Source of the DNA: Gentiana macrophylla
Lineage: Eukaryota > Streptophyta > Magnoliopsida > Gentianales > Gentianaceae
Assembly (NCBI GenBank): GCA_026214975.1
Contig: JAOBSW010000555.1
Location: 248,001 to 312,000 of the forward strand
Length of the DNA stretch: 64,000 nt
Reading direction: 5' to 3'
Program-made: the position numbers and the translations under genes
Notes under the pieces: generated by a model
Told to the model about the DNA's origin: nothing
The model's database searches: none
The model's input: only the letters and a program-made list of their open reading frames with translations
Part shown: piece after piece, positions 35,939-47,189 of the stretch
Numbering within the stretch: the stretch's first letter is position 1
Layout of the letters: each line of letters starts with the position of its first letter

Positions 35939-35984
35939 CTCTATGAACTTTTTATTATGAGCATCATCATTATTCGATTTATAT

Positions 35985-37346
35985 TTCTTAGGGGGATAGG
36001 GTAAAGTAGCAGGATTAATAGTTTCAATTCATGAAGAGTTACCTGCTACCTGCTGCTGCTCTGCCTGCTCGTCTGTTGAATTTTCAGACGACCAGTAAAT
36101 CGCCGTAGAGTCCCAATTTACCGGCCCCTATTTTTCTCCAGAATCTGCTACGTTCTGCTGCTGACTGCTTTCTGATTATTCCTGGATAGTTGTCATAACT
36201 TGTCCAGGCAGTTCCTTTCCGGTTTTAGTCATGATTGCATTCACGTCCTTTGGATTCTTTTGAGTATTACTTGGCAATCCTTCCGGAGGACGGGCTGATA
36301 CTTGTTCGGCGATCTGGCCCACTTGGTGCGACAGATTCTGCACTAAGGCTTCATAATTAGTCAATCTTGTATCAATCTTTTGACAATATGTGGTGAAGTT
36401 TGCATTCAACTCAGTCATGGATTTAGTTAGTTGATTGACCGTGTTAGTCACAGTTGAGCTTATTTTATCCATGGATGCTTCCCAACCACCTGACTTGATG
36501 AATTAAGGTATGAATCCACGAGTTTGTCTTGCCTCCACCATTAGGATCACTTTGTTGAAAAGCAGGGTGGTCATGAGAACCTGGGCGATATTTGCCCCTA
36601 TAGGGATTTCCTTGCCTTCCTAGATAGTTCACATCTTCGGTGTTGGTTGCTTCTACTTCTTGAACTTTCTCAACATTGGCAATGCGATCTTGCATGCCAT
36701 CTATCTTCTCGTTCTTCGCCATTAGCTGGTATAAGATCTTTTGAGAAGTATCTTCTCCAAATACGCCTTCAGCTACCTTTGCAGTCTCAATTTGATGTGT
36801 TCCCCATTGGCTTGTTAGTGCTATTTGCTCCAATTTCTCTTCAGCTTCTTCCAGTGATAACAATGCAAAACATCCGTTGCTCGATGCATCAACTCTTATT
36901 TGTTCACTATGCCGTAATCCGTGATAGAAACTATGCATACGTATAGGCAAAGTGATATCGTGGTGAGGCATCTCCTTTGTGCTTCCTTAAATCTTTACCA
37001 AGCTTCTTCAAAAGTTTCAATGGGTTTTTGCTTGAAATTCATAATGTCTTGTCTCATCTGCAGTGACTTCCTAGGTGGGCAGTACTTGTTCATAAATTTC
37101 AGCAGTAGATCGGTCCAAGTTTGGAACGATCCTGGTGCTAGAGACAATAACCATATATTCGCTTTGTCTTTCAGAGTGAATGGAAACAACTTCAGCTTAA
37201 TGTTATCTGTAGGCACTCCTGCTGGTTTGACTTTGCTGACTATCTCTAAGAAGTATGTGACGTGTACACTAGGATCTTCGTTCGGTACTCCATGGAAGGT
37301 AGTGTAATTAGTCACCATCTGAATCACGTTTGGCATTGGGTGAACG
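35985..37346 (-). pseudogene. G1 gag, main part (pseudogene)
   Basis: From the right: 36995-37369 contains VIQMVTNYTTFHGVPNEDPS, LKLFPFTLKDKANIWLL and SLAPGSFQTWTDLLLKF, the Athila Gag core (the last residues of that ORF belong to K). Then 36465-36971 with FYHGLRHSEQIRVDASSNG. 36176-36472 has VQNLSHQVGQIAEQVSARPP. Frameshifts near 36470 and 36990. Interrupted at 37346 by K; continues at 39348. Confidence 0.87.
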
Positions 37347-37896
37347 TGATGTGATCCGTCCCGAAACATTTTATTTGTTCTGTTTATTTTAGTTTTCAGT
37401 GTTTTAATGAATAAAACAGCCTTAGGCCCGTGTCAAAAGTTGCCCATATGTTAGTATATTGGGCCAGGTGTTTATTTTTAGCAAATAATAGCCGTTTGGG
37501 CTTATTAGGGTTGAGTTAGGATTGTTACAAAATAAAGTGGGGAAAATTACAATGTAATTTATCCCACATTGCTTAGGAGTTGGTTAGTCATTTATTTTGT
37601 AGCCTATATAAAGGCATTCCTTGTAATTTTATATGAATAATCAACCAATGATGAATCTATTATAATGAAATTGAGAGTTTTCTCTTCTCCCTTGGTCTGT
37701 GATTGATCAAGAACATCGCATGCGAGCGAGTGATCTCTTTGTCGTAGAGATTGCACCCCCTTTCGAGAGCTTATCGGCGTTCTTGAGCAAAGCGTTGAGT
37801 TGTTCTTGGCCTCTTCCTGAATCTTTGCTCAATTAGGTTAGGGTTTTCCCGCTCTTATTGATCCTTTTGTCTATCTCCTGGGATCGTATCGCATCA
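37347..37896 (+). repeat. K left LTR
   Basis: TGATGTGATCC to CGCATCA, with CCCACATTGC and a TATA box (TATATAAAGG, 37605-37614), the layout of a small copia-type or TRIM LTR. Confidence 0.88.
37605..37614 (+). promoter_or_regulatory. TATA box in K left LTR
   Basis: TATATAAAGG, repeated on the minus strand at the mirrored place in the right arm (about 39082-39091), and as TATATAAAGG again in the inner LTR-like block at about 38511. K therefore has convergent promoters. Confidence 0.6.
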
Positions 37897-37898
37897 GT

Positions 37899-37910
37899 TG
37901 GTATCAGAGC
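37899..37910 (+). other. K primer-binding site (tRNA-iMet)
   Basis: TGGTATCAGAGC, exact, two bases after the left LTR. There is no matching site beside the inner end of the inverted right LTR. Confidence 0.9.
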
Positions 37911-38333
37911 CAAGTTACTGCAGGTACATGATGATCATCTAGTTGAGGAGAAAACATGGCTAACTGATACAGCCAATCCAACCAATATATTGCCTATTGA
38001 TGTTCTTGTCCCAATTGACATTGATGGAAAACCGAAGCACACCTTCATTGATCCTTTTGCAGTTTATCCGGATTCTCATCCTTATGATTATGTTGCTGAT
38101 CCAGAGAACGTTATTTGCAATGCGCACTCACAACATTACTACTCGTTGGTTTCATTGGCGATGTATGCATCAACAACTCGAAGACCCTTTGATTTGAAGT
38201 GGTATGTCCGCCTTGTATTTGATCCGGGCATATCATTGGTGTTCATTGTTGGTTCGGCCTATTTTGTCCTTGTTGCTGCATTATATGACATCCTTTTGAT
38301 TCGAGGTCGAATCCTTTCGGAGCCGGGAGGGAA
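37911..38333 (+). other. K internal segment and PPT-like tract
   Basis: One open frame runs through here (37858-38367, with a possible ATG only before the PBS), but it starts in the LTR and ends in the LTR-like block, so I treat it as chance. The text between (for example DPFAVYPDSHPYDYVADPENV) is unlike retrotransposon proteins that I know. It ends in GGAGCCGGGAGGGAA (38319-38333), a good PPT. Confidence 0.5.
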
Positions 38334-38798
38334 TGATGTGATTCCCGTTGAAGAAGACACGTATTAAATTTATTTGGAGTCTTTTATTTATTTTAGTTAT
38401 ATTTTATTATCCCACATTGGTTAGACAATCTTTTATTTTTGTTATTATTTTTATTTGTAGTTATTTTGTCCCACATTGCTAAAATAGCAATTAGTCTTGG
38501 AGAGTGTAGCCTATATAAAGGCATTAAGAGTCATTGTAATCATCAGACAAATTTTGTTATATTATATTTGAAGCTTTTAAGCTTTGGTGAGTTTCTCACG
38601 TTGGTTTTGGTGGATTCCAAACCGTTGTTTGGTGGATTCCAAACAGGACTTATCGAGGTTGTGAGCGAACCTTGTGGGTGTCCATTATACCAAGGTTTTT
38701 GGCTACGGGTTAGTCAAGGGTCGCGGTGCTCATCTTATTGGTGCCTTCAGTCAAGTCCTCGGGCATTTTCGGATCTGATTCGTTCACGGATCATATAC
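38334..38798 (+). repeat. Second, different LTR-like block in K
   Basis: Starts TGATGTGATTCC directly after the PPT and has CCCACATTG and CTATATAAAGG in LTR order, but the rest differs from the 550-bp LTR. It may end at GGATCA (38793), leaving TATAC before the inverted arm. It looks like a 3' LTR of a related family in direct orientation. Confidence 0.6.
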
Positions 38799-39347
38799 TG
38801 ATGCGATACGATCCCGGAGATCGACAAAGGATCAATAAGAGCGGGAAAACCCTAACCTAAGCGAGCGGAGCTTCAGGAAGAGGGCCAAGAACAACTCAAC
38901 GCTTTGCTCAAGAACGCTGATAAGCTCTCGAAAGGGGGTGCAATCTCTACGACAAAGAGATCACTCGCTCGCAAACGATGTTCTAGATCAATCACAGACC
39001 AAGGGAGAAGAGAAAACTCTCAATTTCATTATAATAGATTCATCATTGGTTGATTATTCATATAAAATTACAAGGAATGCCTTTATATAGGCTACAAAAT
39101 AAATGACTAACCAACTCCTAAGCAATGTGGGATAAATTACATAGTAATTTTCGCCACTTTATTTTGTAACAATCCTAACTCAACCCTAATAAGCCCAAAC
39201 GGCTATTATTTGCTAAAAATAAACACCTGGCCCAATATACTAACATATGGGCAACTTTTGACATGGGCCTAAGGCCGTTTTATTCATTAAAACACTGAAA
39301 ACTAAAATAAACAGAACAAATAAAATGTTTCGGGACGGATCACATCA
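38799..39347 (-). repeat. K right LTR, inverted
   Basis: Reverse complement of 37347-37896, with identical ends and only scattered differences. Ends GGATCACATCA before the TSD. Confidence 0.9.
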
Positions 39348-39585
39348 GAACGACCTCAGCCGCATTCTCTGCCCGAAAAATCGCTGGCATGAATTGCTCA
39401 ATCGTTGGCATTGCATAACTATGTAGAGTTCTCTTATCTTCATGTACCACAACTACTACTCCATTGACTCTTCCGTTTTGTCCATTCTCTGCCTGGTGTT
39501 ATATGTATCCTCCAAAGGCGGAATTTCTTCTTCCTTCTCGCTGTGATCTCCTTCGTGCGAACACACGTCGTCCGCCAGCCTAATA
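39348..39585 (-). pseudogene. G1 gag N-terminus (pseudogene)
   Basis: Continues Gag beyond K: PTIEQFMPAIFRAENAAEV next to 39348, then a tract with PPLEDTYN. In G2 the start codon is ATG at 48732 (MADDVSTHKGDHSE). At the matching place in G1 (about 39583) the codon reads CTG, so the start is lost. Region up to the PBS is leader. Confidence 0.72.
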
Positions 39586-39996
39586 GTATTCTCTAGAGCT
39601 TCCTTTTTATTTTGTCTAGCAATCTTTTTGATCTCAGGTATGAATCTCTCGAGTTTGGCTGCTGAACTTCATGTAGCGTACTAAAACACACAAAAAGAAA
39701 ATAAAAGGTTAGTGACTTGCCTTGCCGGCTGTTACACACGCCTGGAAGACTCAAAAATACAGACTCTGTCTACTGACTCGACGTTGAACTGACAAAACCG
39801 ATTCTGCCAAATCTAGGACCCCCGATAAACCGGATGCAATTTTTTTCCAGATTTAAACAGAAGTGGCTCTGTACGACTCCAGTATTAATGGACTATAAAA
39901 TAGACTCAATAAAACAGACTCGAATATATATAGACACTCAAACTCAAATAAAAAGTATTCTTGACACAAGTCCCCGGCAATGGCGCCAGAAAATCT
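39586..39996 (-). other. G1 leader and primer-binding site
   Basis: Untranslated leader with no ORF. The reverse complement of 39971-39988 is TGGCGCCATTGCCGGGGA, a tRNA-Asp PBS with one mismatch, 8 bases from the LTR. Confidence 0.8.
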
Positions 39997-40210
39997 TGAT
40001 CGCGTGCAAAGCACTTACTAGCAATAGGACTAGGTCTATCGTAGTAGAGTACTGGCGAGTCAAGGTCGATCCCACAGAGACTCGTAAGATCACAGACTAT
40101 CAAGATTGAGCTTGTCACAAATAAGATCTACGACCAACAATAATCTAGACAGTAGTGAAACTGGTGCCACATACAAACAAGCTTACGCTAGTTCACACGG
40201 AGTAAACAAG
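39997..40210 (-). repeat. G1 5' LTR, first part
   Basis: Begins TGATCGCGTGCAAAGC. Cut at 40210 by element H; the rest is 59577-60821. ACAAG at 40206-40210 is repeated at 59572-59576. Confidence 0.92.
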
Positions 40211-40455
40211 TGTTGGTCCCAGAGAAGGGTAAAAGTATAGTCCGAGGGAGGGAGGGTGAATGACTATACTGGAGTTTCAATTTTGTTTCTTGTTTTAAAA
40301 GCTTTTGGGCAGTGGAAAAGTCCCTTCTTTTTAATATTGTTCAAAAGTAGAATATGCACACACAGAGTATGAATTATGCGGTAAGTAAGTGCAGTAAAGT
40401 AAAGTCCTAAAAGTAAATAGACACAAAGGTTTATAGTGGTTCAGGGTGGTGTAAT
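40211..40455 (-). repeat. H 3' LTR, first part
   Basis: TGTTGGTCCCAGAGAAGGGT onward, cut by G2 after GTAAT (40451-40455). Confidence 0.9.
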
Positions 40456-41917
40456 TGATCGCGTGCAAAGCACTTACTAGCAATAGGACTAGGTCTATCG
40501 TAGTAGAGTACGGGCGAGTCAAGGTCGGTCCCACAGAGACTCGAAAGAACTTTTAATTATCAAGATTGAGCTTGTCACAATAGATGGTCTACGATCAACT
40601 ATACTCTAGACGGTAGTAAATTTGGTGCCACAAACTAACAATATTACGCTAGCTTAAACGAACGTAAACAAGAGTTTCTAATGTATTAGTTCAATTATAA
40701 GTAATTAGTTATTCCCCCCACACATGAAACAGTTCTCCGCATTGGTGAATTTTAATTCATTGTTCAGCTACGTGTACAACTCCTAACCCTTTCTAATCCG
40801 ACCATAGTAGTAGACAATCTACACGCAAGCTACCCTCCTTAATTGGTCTGTAATAGCCCACACATATAAAGAACTAGAGTTGTCGATATTGAGCGCTAAC
40901 TCATAACGGAAACCCGCCTAGACAGCTGTCAATACTGATCAGCACGTTCCAAGTCATCAAGATAATGTCCAAACTAACACTTCACTATTCGTATTTCATG
41001 CTAGTTTTATGAAGACATGGAAATAATTGATCAGGCTACTAACGTGTAAATAAAATCTATCGATTAACGTAGCTGGCGCCGATTATCATAAATTAGTAAT
41101 TTACTAGGTATTCAGATCTAGTGATATAGACCGTTGCAGATCTGAAGAACGCAACTACTATTTCATGATTTCTTCACCAACGAATTAGATCTATAACACA
41201 TGGGGTAAAATAAACTAACTACTACATAATTAAAATAAATAAACAATTAAAACATACTAGTCGAACAGAACAATGATAGATCTACATCTTGGACAAGACA
41301 AAAAATCATACCTTCGAAGACGAGCGTAGATCTCCCTCGGATCTCTCCCTAGGCAGCGACTCCGTCGTCTCTCCGACCAGAACTCATAAAATAAAAAAGT
41401 AAAGAAAAAGAAATTTTATTGAATAATAATTGAAGTATTTTTGTGCTACCAATGTTACATTGAACTCTGAGGTGAAGCCTCTTATTTATAGGTACATAAA
41501 CCAACTTAGAAACACCTAGTTCTACCCCTCGTCCAAGAAAACGGGTTTCTGAAGATACTGGACCCTCTGTAAGCCGGTGCCTATCTTCGGTAAACCGAGG
41601 GCGATTTTGTCCTTCTTCTTTTGCCGACTTAGCTTGGAATGCCCTGGAATACCCTAGGCCCATTCCTTTCTGTCAGTCCACTCCAGATTCGTCCACAATG
41701 TTCAGCCCAATATTTTGTATCCTGAAAATAAACAAATACTGCACGAAATAATATCGAAATAGGGAAAAATAAAAGATAAGTGCAGATTTCTCGACTCATG
41801 AACCCGACATATGATATTTAACTTAAATGGTTCATATTTATAAGTCGAAACAACTATTTTGAGCTCATAATAGATAGAATGTTGATGTCGTAGGATAGTC
41901 TATTTTAAGTGTCATCA
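40456..41917 (-). repeat. G2 3' LTR
   Basis: TGATCGCGTGC to GTGTCATCA. The ORF of about 100 codons on the minus strand (41349-41663) is not related to known proteins. Confidence 0.93.
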
Positions 41918-41955
41918 ACTACCCCCCACTAGCCTTTTGCTCATCCTTGAGCAGA
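41918..41955 (-). other. G2 terminal polypurine tract and hairpin
   Basis: The minus strand reads AGTGGGGGGTAGT next to the LTR, preceded by TGCTCAAGGATGAGCA (TGCTC/GAGCA). Confidence 0.82.
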
Positions 41956-43269
41956 GTTTCAAGGCGGAATGTACCTCTAAGAGAAATCTACGTCACCTAC
42001 CACACATTCAATAAAGATTTCCGGCAGAACATAGATTAAGCCGCAATCCATAAGCTTCCCATTAATCACTACTTATCATGCAACAATGTGTCCTATGATG
42101 AATCATTCGTGATAGTGGGTTCGTGAGGAGAATCAAGTTGTATTAAACCCACAATTTTAACTTACCTGCGCATACACTCACTCATCTTTCCTTCAGACTT
42201 GGTTACTCAACATGGTACCTTAATTGGGTCGGGCAGACTCGGGGACAAAGCATCGGTTTTAAGTCCTCATTTGTTTCTTTTTATGCACGTGCCGTGCCTT
42301 TTTTACACGAGTTCGCTTCCCTCACTGCCTTTATTGCATAAATTTTTCTTTTTTTTGCAAAATTTTTTCTTCTGGCTGGTTTCCTAAAATTTTTTTTCTC
42401 TTTTTCTCACAAGCCCGTTTGTCCCGGTTACCTCTTGCGGCATTCAAGTTGCTTCCCCTGTCTTACAACAATTTGTTAAAGTATATACAGACAGACAAAT
42501 AATGATTCCCGGTTAAGACAATTCATCATCTAATGCTAAACACTTCTCACTCAGATTATGTGCTCAAATATTGATTGCAATGACAGAATAATAATTAATA
42601 AGTTACTACTTAATGCAACATAACATATGCTCATTCTTCCATACTAAATTGAATACGCTATAGCTCACTTCAATTGAAATTGGGCTCATTTTCTACCAAT
42701 TCTTTACTCGAAAACGTGTAATAAGCAAGCTAAAAACAGTGTTAAATTTTCAAAAATATTCCCTTTTTCGAGTACCTAGCTAAGACGTCTACCCCCACTT
42801 ATTATAGACATTGTCCCCAATGACTAATACTAAAGAAAAGAAAAGGTACATAGCTCTAGAATTGGACAACTGAGTCAAAGCAAATCCTAGAGCAGAATCA
42901 TTGGCTCCTAGGTCATTCCTCTTCCAAATTGTTACATGCGTTCCAAAATACTTCCGAAAACTGTGAGTCACATGCGAAGGGCAATAAGAAATTAAGGTGG
43001 CGGTAATTGTGCATACCGGAGAAATGTGCAATTAAGCCACTTTATTCTTTATTGGCCTAAGCAAGACGTGAAAAATTTTACGAGGGTATCACATGAGAAC
43101 CGTGAAGGAAAAAACCACATAAATCTCTTGTCAGATGACCGAAGATATATGTGATGAGAAAAACCTTGCGATTGTCATGCTACTTTATTGACTCAAAATA
43201 ACTCAAATAAACAAAAGCAATAATAAGGTTTTAGAAATAGATCTGAGTTTATAGTCACCAGCTCAACTA
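41956..43269 (-). other. G2 non-coding 3' region with second PPT-like tract
   Basis: Matches G1's 30871-32182. T-rich near 42262-42412. At about 42790-42802 the minus strand reads TAAGTGGGGGTAG, about 0.87 kb from the 3' LTR. No gene seen. Confidence 0.6.
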
Positions 43270-44440
43270 TACTAATCGGGCTCCTTTATTCGTACTTTGG
43301 ATCCGTCAACGTAAAGACTTCCAACTCAGGGTTATACATGTGATCTAGGTATGGCTTCAGCCTGTGGCCATTTACTATGAAAGTCTGCCCAGAGTATTCA
43401 TTCTTAACTTCACATGCACCTGAATTGAAAACTTTTGTGACTACATTTGGTCCATACCATCTAGACTTTAACTTCCCGGAAAAAGGCGAAGACGCGAATT
43501 ATATACCAGCACCTTATCTCTAACCTTAAATGTGTGGTTCAGAATTTTCTTACCATGCAGATGCTTCGTTCTTTCCTTGTAAATCATTGCATTCTCATAC
43601 ACTTGAATTCTAAAATCCTTCAATCTATTCAAATCTAGCATTCTCTTTTCACCGGCTTAATTCTCATCCATGTTTAGAAACCTCATAGCCCACAGCCCTC
43701 CGTGCTTGAATTCTACCGGTAAATGACATGCTTTTCCAAACACTATCATATATGGTGACATCCCAATCCTGGTCCTATAAGCTATTCTATACACCCAAAG
43801 AGCGTCATCTAATTTCAAAGCCAATCCTTCCTCATGGGTTTCACTGTCTTCTCTAAGATCCTCTTAATCTCTCTGTTCGTGACTTCTACTTGTCCACTTG
43901 TCTGGGGTGATATGCTGATGCAATCTTATGTCTAACCCCATATCTCATCATCAACTTTTCAAATAACCTATTACATAAATGACTCCCTCCATCACTAATT
44001 ATGGATCTGGGTACTCCAAACCTCGAATGTTTTTCTTAAGAAACCTCAAGACAACTCTGGCATCATTAGTAGGTGAGGCCACTACCTCCACCCATTTGGA
44101 AACATAATCAACTGCTACCAGAATGTAACAATTTGATTCTGACGATGTGAAAGGCCTAACCAAATCAATTCACCAAACATCGAAGAACTCTACTTCTAAG
44201 ATACTCTGCAGTGGCATCTTATTCCGCTTAGAAATGTTACCGGTCATTTGACAGGAATGATAGGCTCTTGTAAACTCGTAAGTAGATTTATGATTTGTTG
44301 GCCAATACAATCCACACTGCAGTATCTTTGCGGTTGTCTTGTCTGGCCCATAGTGACCTCCGGCCTCTCTAGAATGACATAGGTACAAAATACTTGGAAA
44401 CTAATCATCATGGATGCATCTTCTAAGAATGGCATTAGGG
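43270..44440 (-). pseudogene. G2 integrase (pseudogene)
   Basis: The N-terminal zinc-binding part is legible at 44170-44435: CHSREAGGHYGPDKTTAKIL and SCQMTGNISKRNKMPL. The catalytic core (43900-44160) and C-terminal part (43280-43900) match G1 integrase but are split by frameshifts. No long ORF remains. Confidence 0.85.
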
Positions 44441-46075
44441 CACAACTTGTATAGGTAGGGATCGTCCCAATGATAATGCTTCAGATACGTGAAAAACTTC
44501 TTTTTATCCGCATTCGTGAATTCTAGTGGTAGGTACTTTCCAACGAGATAATTGACAATGTTCGCACACCAAGGGTATACCTTGCCCACTCTTGATGTAC
44601 TTTGTCAGGGATGAGATTCAACTCGAGTTACCACTGATACGGAAAAAAATTGTTCATCCGTAAAGCTCTCCCTGATCTCAGTCGGTTGCTCTTCATCCAG
44701 CAATGTTAATCTCGACAGGTGATCAGCCACCTGGTTCTCAGATCCCTTTTATCCTTGATCTCGACATCAAACTCCTGTAAGAGTAGAATCCATCTTAACA
44801 ATCTCAGCTTGGAGTCTTGCTTTGTTTGAAGGTATTTCAAAGCTGCATTGTCAGTGAATACAGTGACTTTCAATTCTATCAGGTATAGTCAAAACTTTTC
44901 GAATGCAAAGATGACAACTAAGAGTTCCTTCTCTGTAGTCGCATAATTCCTCTAGGAACTTTTAAGGGTATGACTGGCGTAATAGATAGGTTTAAAGATT
45001 TTATCCTCCTTTTGTCCCAGCGATACTCCAACATCCGTGTCGCTCGCATCACACATAAGCTCAAAAGGTTTGTTCCAATCTGGTGCTACCAGAATTTGGG
45101 TGGTTATAAGCATTTGCTTTAATGCGTTGAATGCTTTCTTGCATTCTTCTCCAAACACAAAAGGTACATCTTTTGCAAGTAATTCCGTCAAAGTCCTAGC
45201 AACTTTAGAGAAGCCCTTGAAAAATCTCCTATAGAATCATGCGTGGCCAAGAAAGGCTCGCAATGTCTTTAAGTTTGTTGAAGGGGGTAACTTCTCTATT
45301 ACCTCTATCTTTGCCTTATCAACCTCCATTCCTTTATGTGAAATCTTATGACCCAACACTATTCCTTCTGTAACCATGAAATGGCATTTCTCCCAGATAA
45401 GTACAAGGTTGGTCTCTTGACATCTCTTTAGCACTTTACTCAAATTGTCCAAGAATTTATCAAAGCTATCTCCAAATACAGAGAAATCATCAATGAAAAT
45501 TTCTAGAAAATCCTCCACCTTGTCCACAAATAATGACATCATGCACCTTTGGAATGTTGCTGGTGCATTACAAAGTCCAAAAGGCATGTCATTGTACGCA
45601 AAAGTTCCATAGGGACATGTGAAAGTGGTATTCTCACGGTCCTCGTGGGCAATATGGATCTTATAGTAACCAGAATATCCATCTAATAAACAATAAAAAG
45701 CAAGACCGCTTAATATTTCTAATATCTGGTCAATGAATGGTAGGGAAAATGATCTTTTCGAGTTGCGTCATTCAGTTTCCTGAAATCATTGCAAACTCGA
45801 TGTCCAGTAATTAGTCTCACGGGGATTAACTCATCAAACTCATTAGGTTGGACAGTGAATCCTCCTTTCTTGGGCACCACATGAATCGGGATTACCCTTC
45901 ACTGTCTGCAATTAGGAAAATGATTCTCATCTCCAACATCTGTATAATTTCTTCCTTAACAATATCCTTTAGTTGTGGTGTCAACCTCCTTTGAGGTTGT
46001 GCTACCGCTTTCATCTCAGGGTCTATAGAGATCTTATGCATGCACACCAAGGGGCTATTCCTCTAATTTCTGCAA
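44400..46075 (-). pseudogene. G2 RT and RNase H (pseudogene)
   Basis: RT active-site block 45237-45587: MPFGLCNAPATFQRCM, EIFIDDFSVFGDSF, EKCHFMVTEGIVLGHKI, LRAFLGHA. RNase H at 44952-45191: FELMCDASDTDVGVSLGQ retains the acidic Asp motif that G1 has lost. The tail at 44401-44589 has KVYPWCANIVNYLVGKYLP. Upstream RT 45600-46070 is broken. Confidence 0.87.
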
Positions 46076-47160
46076 TCGTCCATCCAAACACTCCCTTATG
46101 CTCTTTCAGTACTCTTAAAAGTTTCTCTTCCTCTAAAGGTGATAATGATGATGAAATTATTAGGGGAAGCGCATCATCTTGTAAGTATACATACTTCAGG
46201 TGAGATGGCAAAGGTTTCAACGTTAAGTTGCTTGGTGCCTTTTCTAGCGATGATCTTAACAGTTTACGAGTTAATTGTAAGTCAAAGAACTTGTGCCACG
46301 AAGGTCTATGAATGGTTCCTCCTAAATCCATAGAAGGTATAGGCTCTACTTCTCGCACTTGACCTTCCCTACACCCAGGCCAGGTTTCCTCATAACTTTC
46401 TACTTCCTCTTTCAGGAGCAAAGTCTCTGCTACCTCAGGGTCTAGTGCCACTTGCTGATATAGTTCCAAAAAAAGCTCGTCTATGGCATCTAGCATGTAG
46501 CATGCTTCTCCTTCATCTTGTGCATACTTCATTGAGTTCATCACATTGAATACTACTCGAGCCTCATTCACTCTAAGAACCATGTCACCCTTATAAACAT
46601 CTATCAATGTCTTTCTTATTGCTAGGAAAGGTCATTCTAAGATCAACGGAACATCATGGTTAGCCTCCATGTCCCGCAGAAAGTCTACAGGGAATACAAA
46701 CTTATAAACTTTTACCAAAACGTCATCCGCCACTCCACAAGGTTGTTTCATATAACTATCCACTAATTGAAAGGGTTATAGGTGCTTCGTTCAACTCTTT
46801 CATGCCTAACTTATAAAAGATGGAGAGTGGCATAAGATTGACACTGGCTCCAAGATCACATAGTGTTTTATTTAGGCATACTCATCCAAATTGAAATGTA
46901 TGAGGAAGCTCCTAGGATCTTTACACTTTGGAGGAAGTTTGCGTTGCAAAACTGCCAAGCATTCCTCGTTAAGGCAAATAGTCTCAAGGTCTAATAATTT
47001 TCTTTTGGTAGAGAATGCTTCCTTCAAGAACTTCACATACTCTGGCATTCCGGCCAGAGCTTCTACCAAAGGTATATTCACTTGCAACTACTTAAATATC
47101 TCTATGAACTTTTTATAACGAGCATCATCAATATTGGGCTAATATTTCCTAGGGGGATAG
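46023..47160 (-). pseudogene. G2 protease and linker (pseudogene)
   Basis: 46023-46607 is one of the longer open frames (194 codons): IDVYKGDMVLRVNEARVV, DELFLELYQQVALDPEVA, LPSHLKYVYL and EEEKLLRVLKEHKGVFGW, the protease-to-RT linker. The protease itself (46620-46865) is broken but shows GASVNLMP text near 46835. Upstream 46872-47087 has VNIPLVEALAGMPEYVKFL. Confidence 0.86.
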
Positions 47161-47189
47161 GGTAAAGTAGCAGGATTAATAGTTAAGGT

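Larger units (their letters stand above)
37347..39347. mobile_element. Element K: inverted-LTR element with TSD (2001 bp)
   Basis: Flanked by a perfect duplication GAACG (37342-37346 and 39348-39352) in G1 gag. The left end 37347-37896 is a 550-bp LTR (TGATGTGATCC to CGCATCA) followed by an exact tRNA-iMet PBS (37899-37910). The right end 38799-39347 is the same LTR inverted; I see only a few differences over 549 bp. So both outer ends are LTR start sequences. Between them lie a 420-base segment with no recognisable gene, a PPT-like tract and an LTR-like block of a different family in direct orientation. No known arrangement of a normal LTR element fits. The whole can form a 550-bp stem. Confidence 0.85.

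Noticed and set aside
37858..38367. 169-codon plus-strand ORF in K
   Set aside because: It starts inside the left LTR and runs through the PBS, the PPT and the start of the LTR-like block. No family resemblance seen. Most likely chance.
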